Assembly (NCBI GenBank): GCA_020439605.1
Contig: JAGQSI010000112.1
Location: 1 to 6,322 of the forward strand
From: Acidimicrobiales bacterium
GTDB lineage: Bacteria > Actinomycetota > Acidimicrobiia > Acidimicrobiales > Iamiaceae
Length of the DNA: 6,322 bases
Direction: 5' to 3'
The first letter of the stretch is position 1. Each line of letters opens with the position of its first letter. The notes under the pieces are model-generated. The model had not been told where the DNA came from and did not search any database. It saw only the letters and a list, made by a program, of their open reading frames with translations. Positions 6,146-6,322 of the stretch are shown here, piece by piece. Both the position numbers and the translations under genes were made by a program.

Positions 6146-6322
6146 CTGTCTTCTCGGTTTCGGTGGTATTTGGAACAAGCGGGAGTCTCAAGGTGAAGGT
6201 GGAACCGACGCCTTCTAGCGAGGTAACGCTCACATCGCCATGGTGGTTCTGCGCCACATGACGCACGATTGCAAGACCAAGACCAGTGCCGCCCGTCTCA
6301 CGGCTGCGGGCCCTGTCAACCC
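6138..6322 (-). CDS. senX3: Sensor histidine kinase, C-terminal end (SenX3-like), cut by the window edge
   Basis: Sixty in-frame residues read leftwards from the right edge to a TGA at 6138-6140. They contain [19 protein letters not shown], the G2 box of the ATP-binding (HATPase) domain, then [10 protein letters not shown] and G-S-T-F-T-L-R-L-P, the last strands of the domain. These match the C-terminus of mycobacterial SenX3 almost word for word ([14 protein letters not shown]-x-[12 protein letters not shown]). A short polar tail of 12 residues follows. The kinase would phosphorylate the RegX3-like protein encoded immediately after it; the two genes overlap in ATGGCTGA. The dimerisation domain with the phosphorylated His and any sensor or membrane segments lie outside the window. 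Confidence 0.92.
   Translation of the reverse strand, partial: VDRARSRETGGTGLGLAIVRHVAQNHHGDVSVTSLEGVGSTFTLRLPLVPNTTETEKTDG

Overview
The window looks like a piece of an actinobacterial chromosome of medium-high GC. The strongest lineage evidence is a two-component pair at the right edge (minus strand). The kinase end and the response regulator closely resemble SenX3 and RegX3, which are arranged in the same way in actinobacteria. The hydrolase-like DUF2342/TIGR03624 protein and the membrane-anchored PDZ protein with a D-R-L-W-R-H-P-S-E stretch also fit Actinobacteria. The class Acidimicrobiia is my best guess from memory of similar proteins, not something the sequence proves.

Layout from left to right: (1) 2-1267 (+), a membrane-anchored trypsin/HtrA-fold protein with a C-terminal PDZ domain, whose true start may lie before the window; (2) 1342-2373 (-), an extended-SDR (NAD-dependent epimerase-like) protein with a C-terminal membrane helix; (3) 2431-3636 (+), a DUF2342/TIGR03624 zincin-like protein, divergent from the SDR gene across 57 bp; (4) 3633-5357 (-), a 12-helix MFS transporter with a 170-residue repetitive acidic tail, whose stop codon overlaps that of gene 3 inside one CTAG; (5) 5426-6145 (-), a RegX3-like response regulator; (6) 6138-6322 (-), the C-terminal 60 residues of a SenX3-like histidine kinase, overlapping gene 5 by 8 bases. 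Coding density is very high. The non-coding gaps are only 74, 57 and 68 bp. No RNA gene, insertion sequence or CRISPR array was seen.

How the genes may work together: kinase and regulator form one translationally coupled unit read leftwards. The MFS gene follows 68 bp later and could be cotranscribed, but it also has its own promoter-like hexamer just downstream of a nested palindrome. The hydrolase-like gene and the MFS gene both show a TANNAT hexamer 6-7 bases before the start codon, the layout expected of leaderless transcripts.

The most interesting theme is that three neighbouring enzyme-fold proteins seem to lack the catalytic residues of their folds. The HtrA-like protein has Ala/Gly/Ala where His/Asp/Ser are expected. 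The SDR has F-x-x-x-R for Y-x-x-x-K. The zincin-like protein has Y-Q-L-T-H for H-E-x-x-H. The second theme is the MFS tail, built from 18/36-bp in-frame tandem repeats and carrying six threonines in near-identical acidic [DE]-[PQ]-T-[LI] contexts. All alignments were made by eye.
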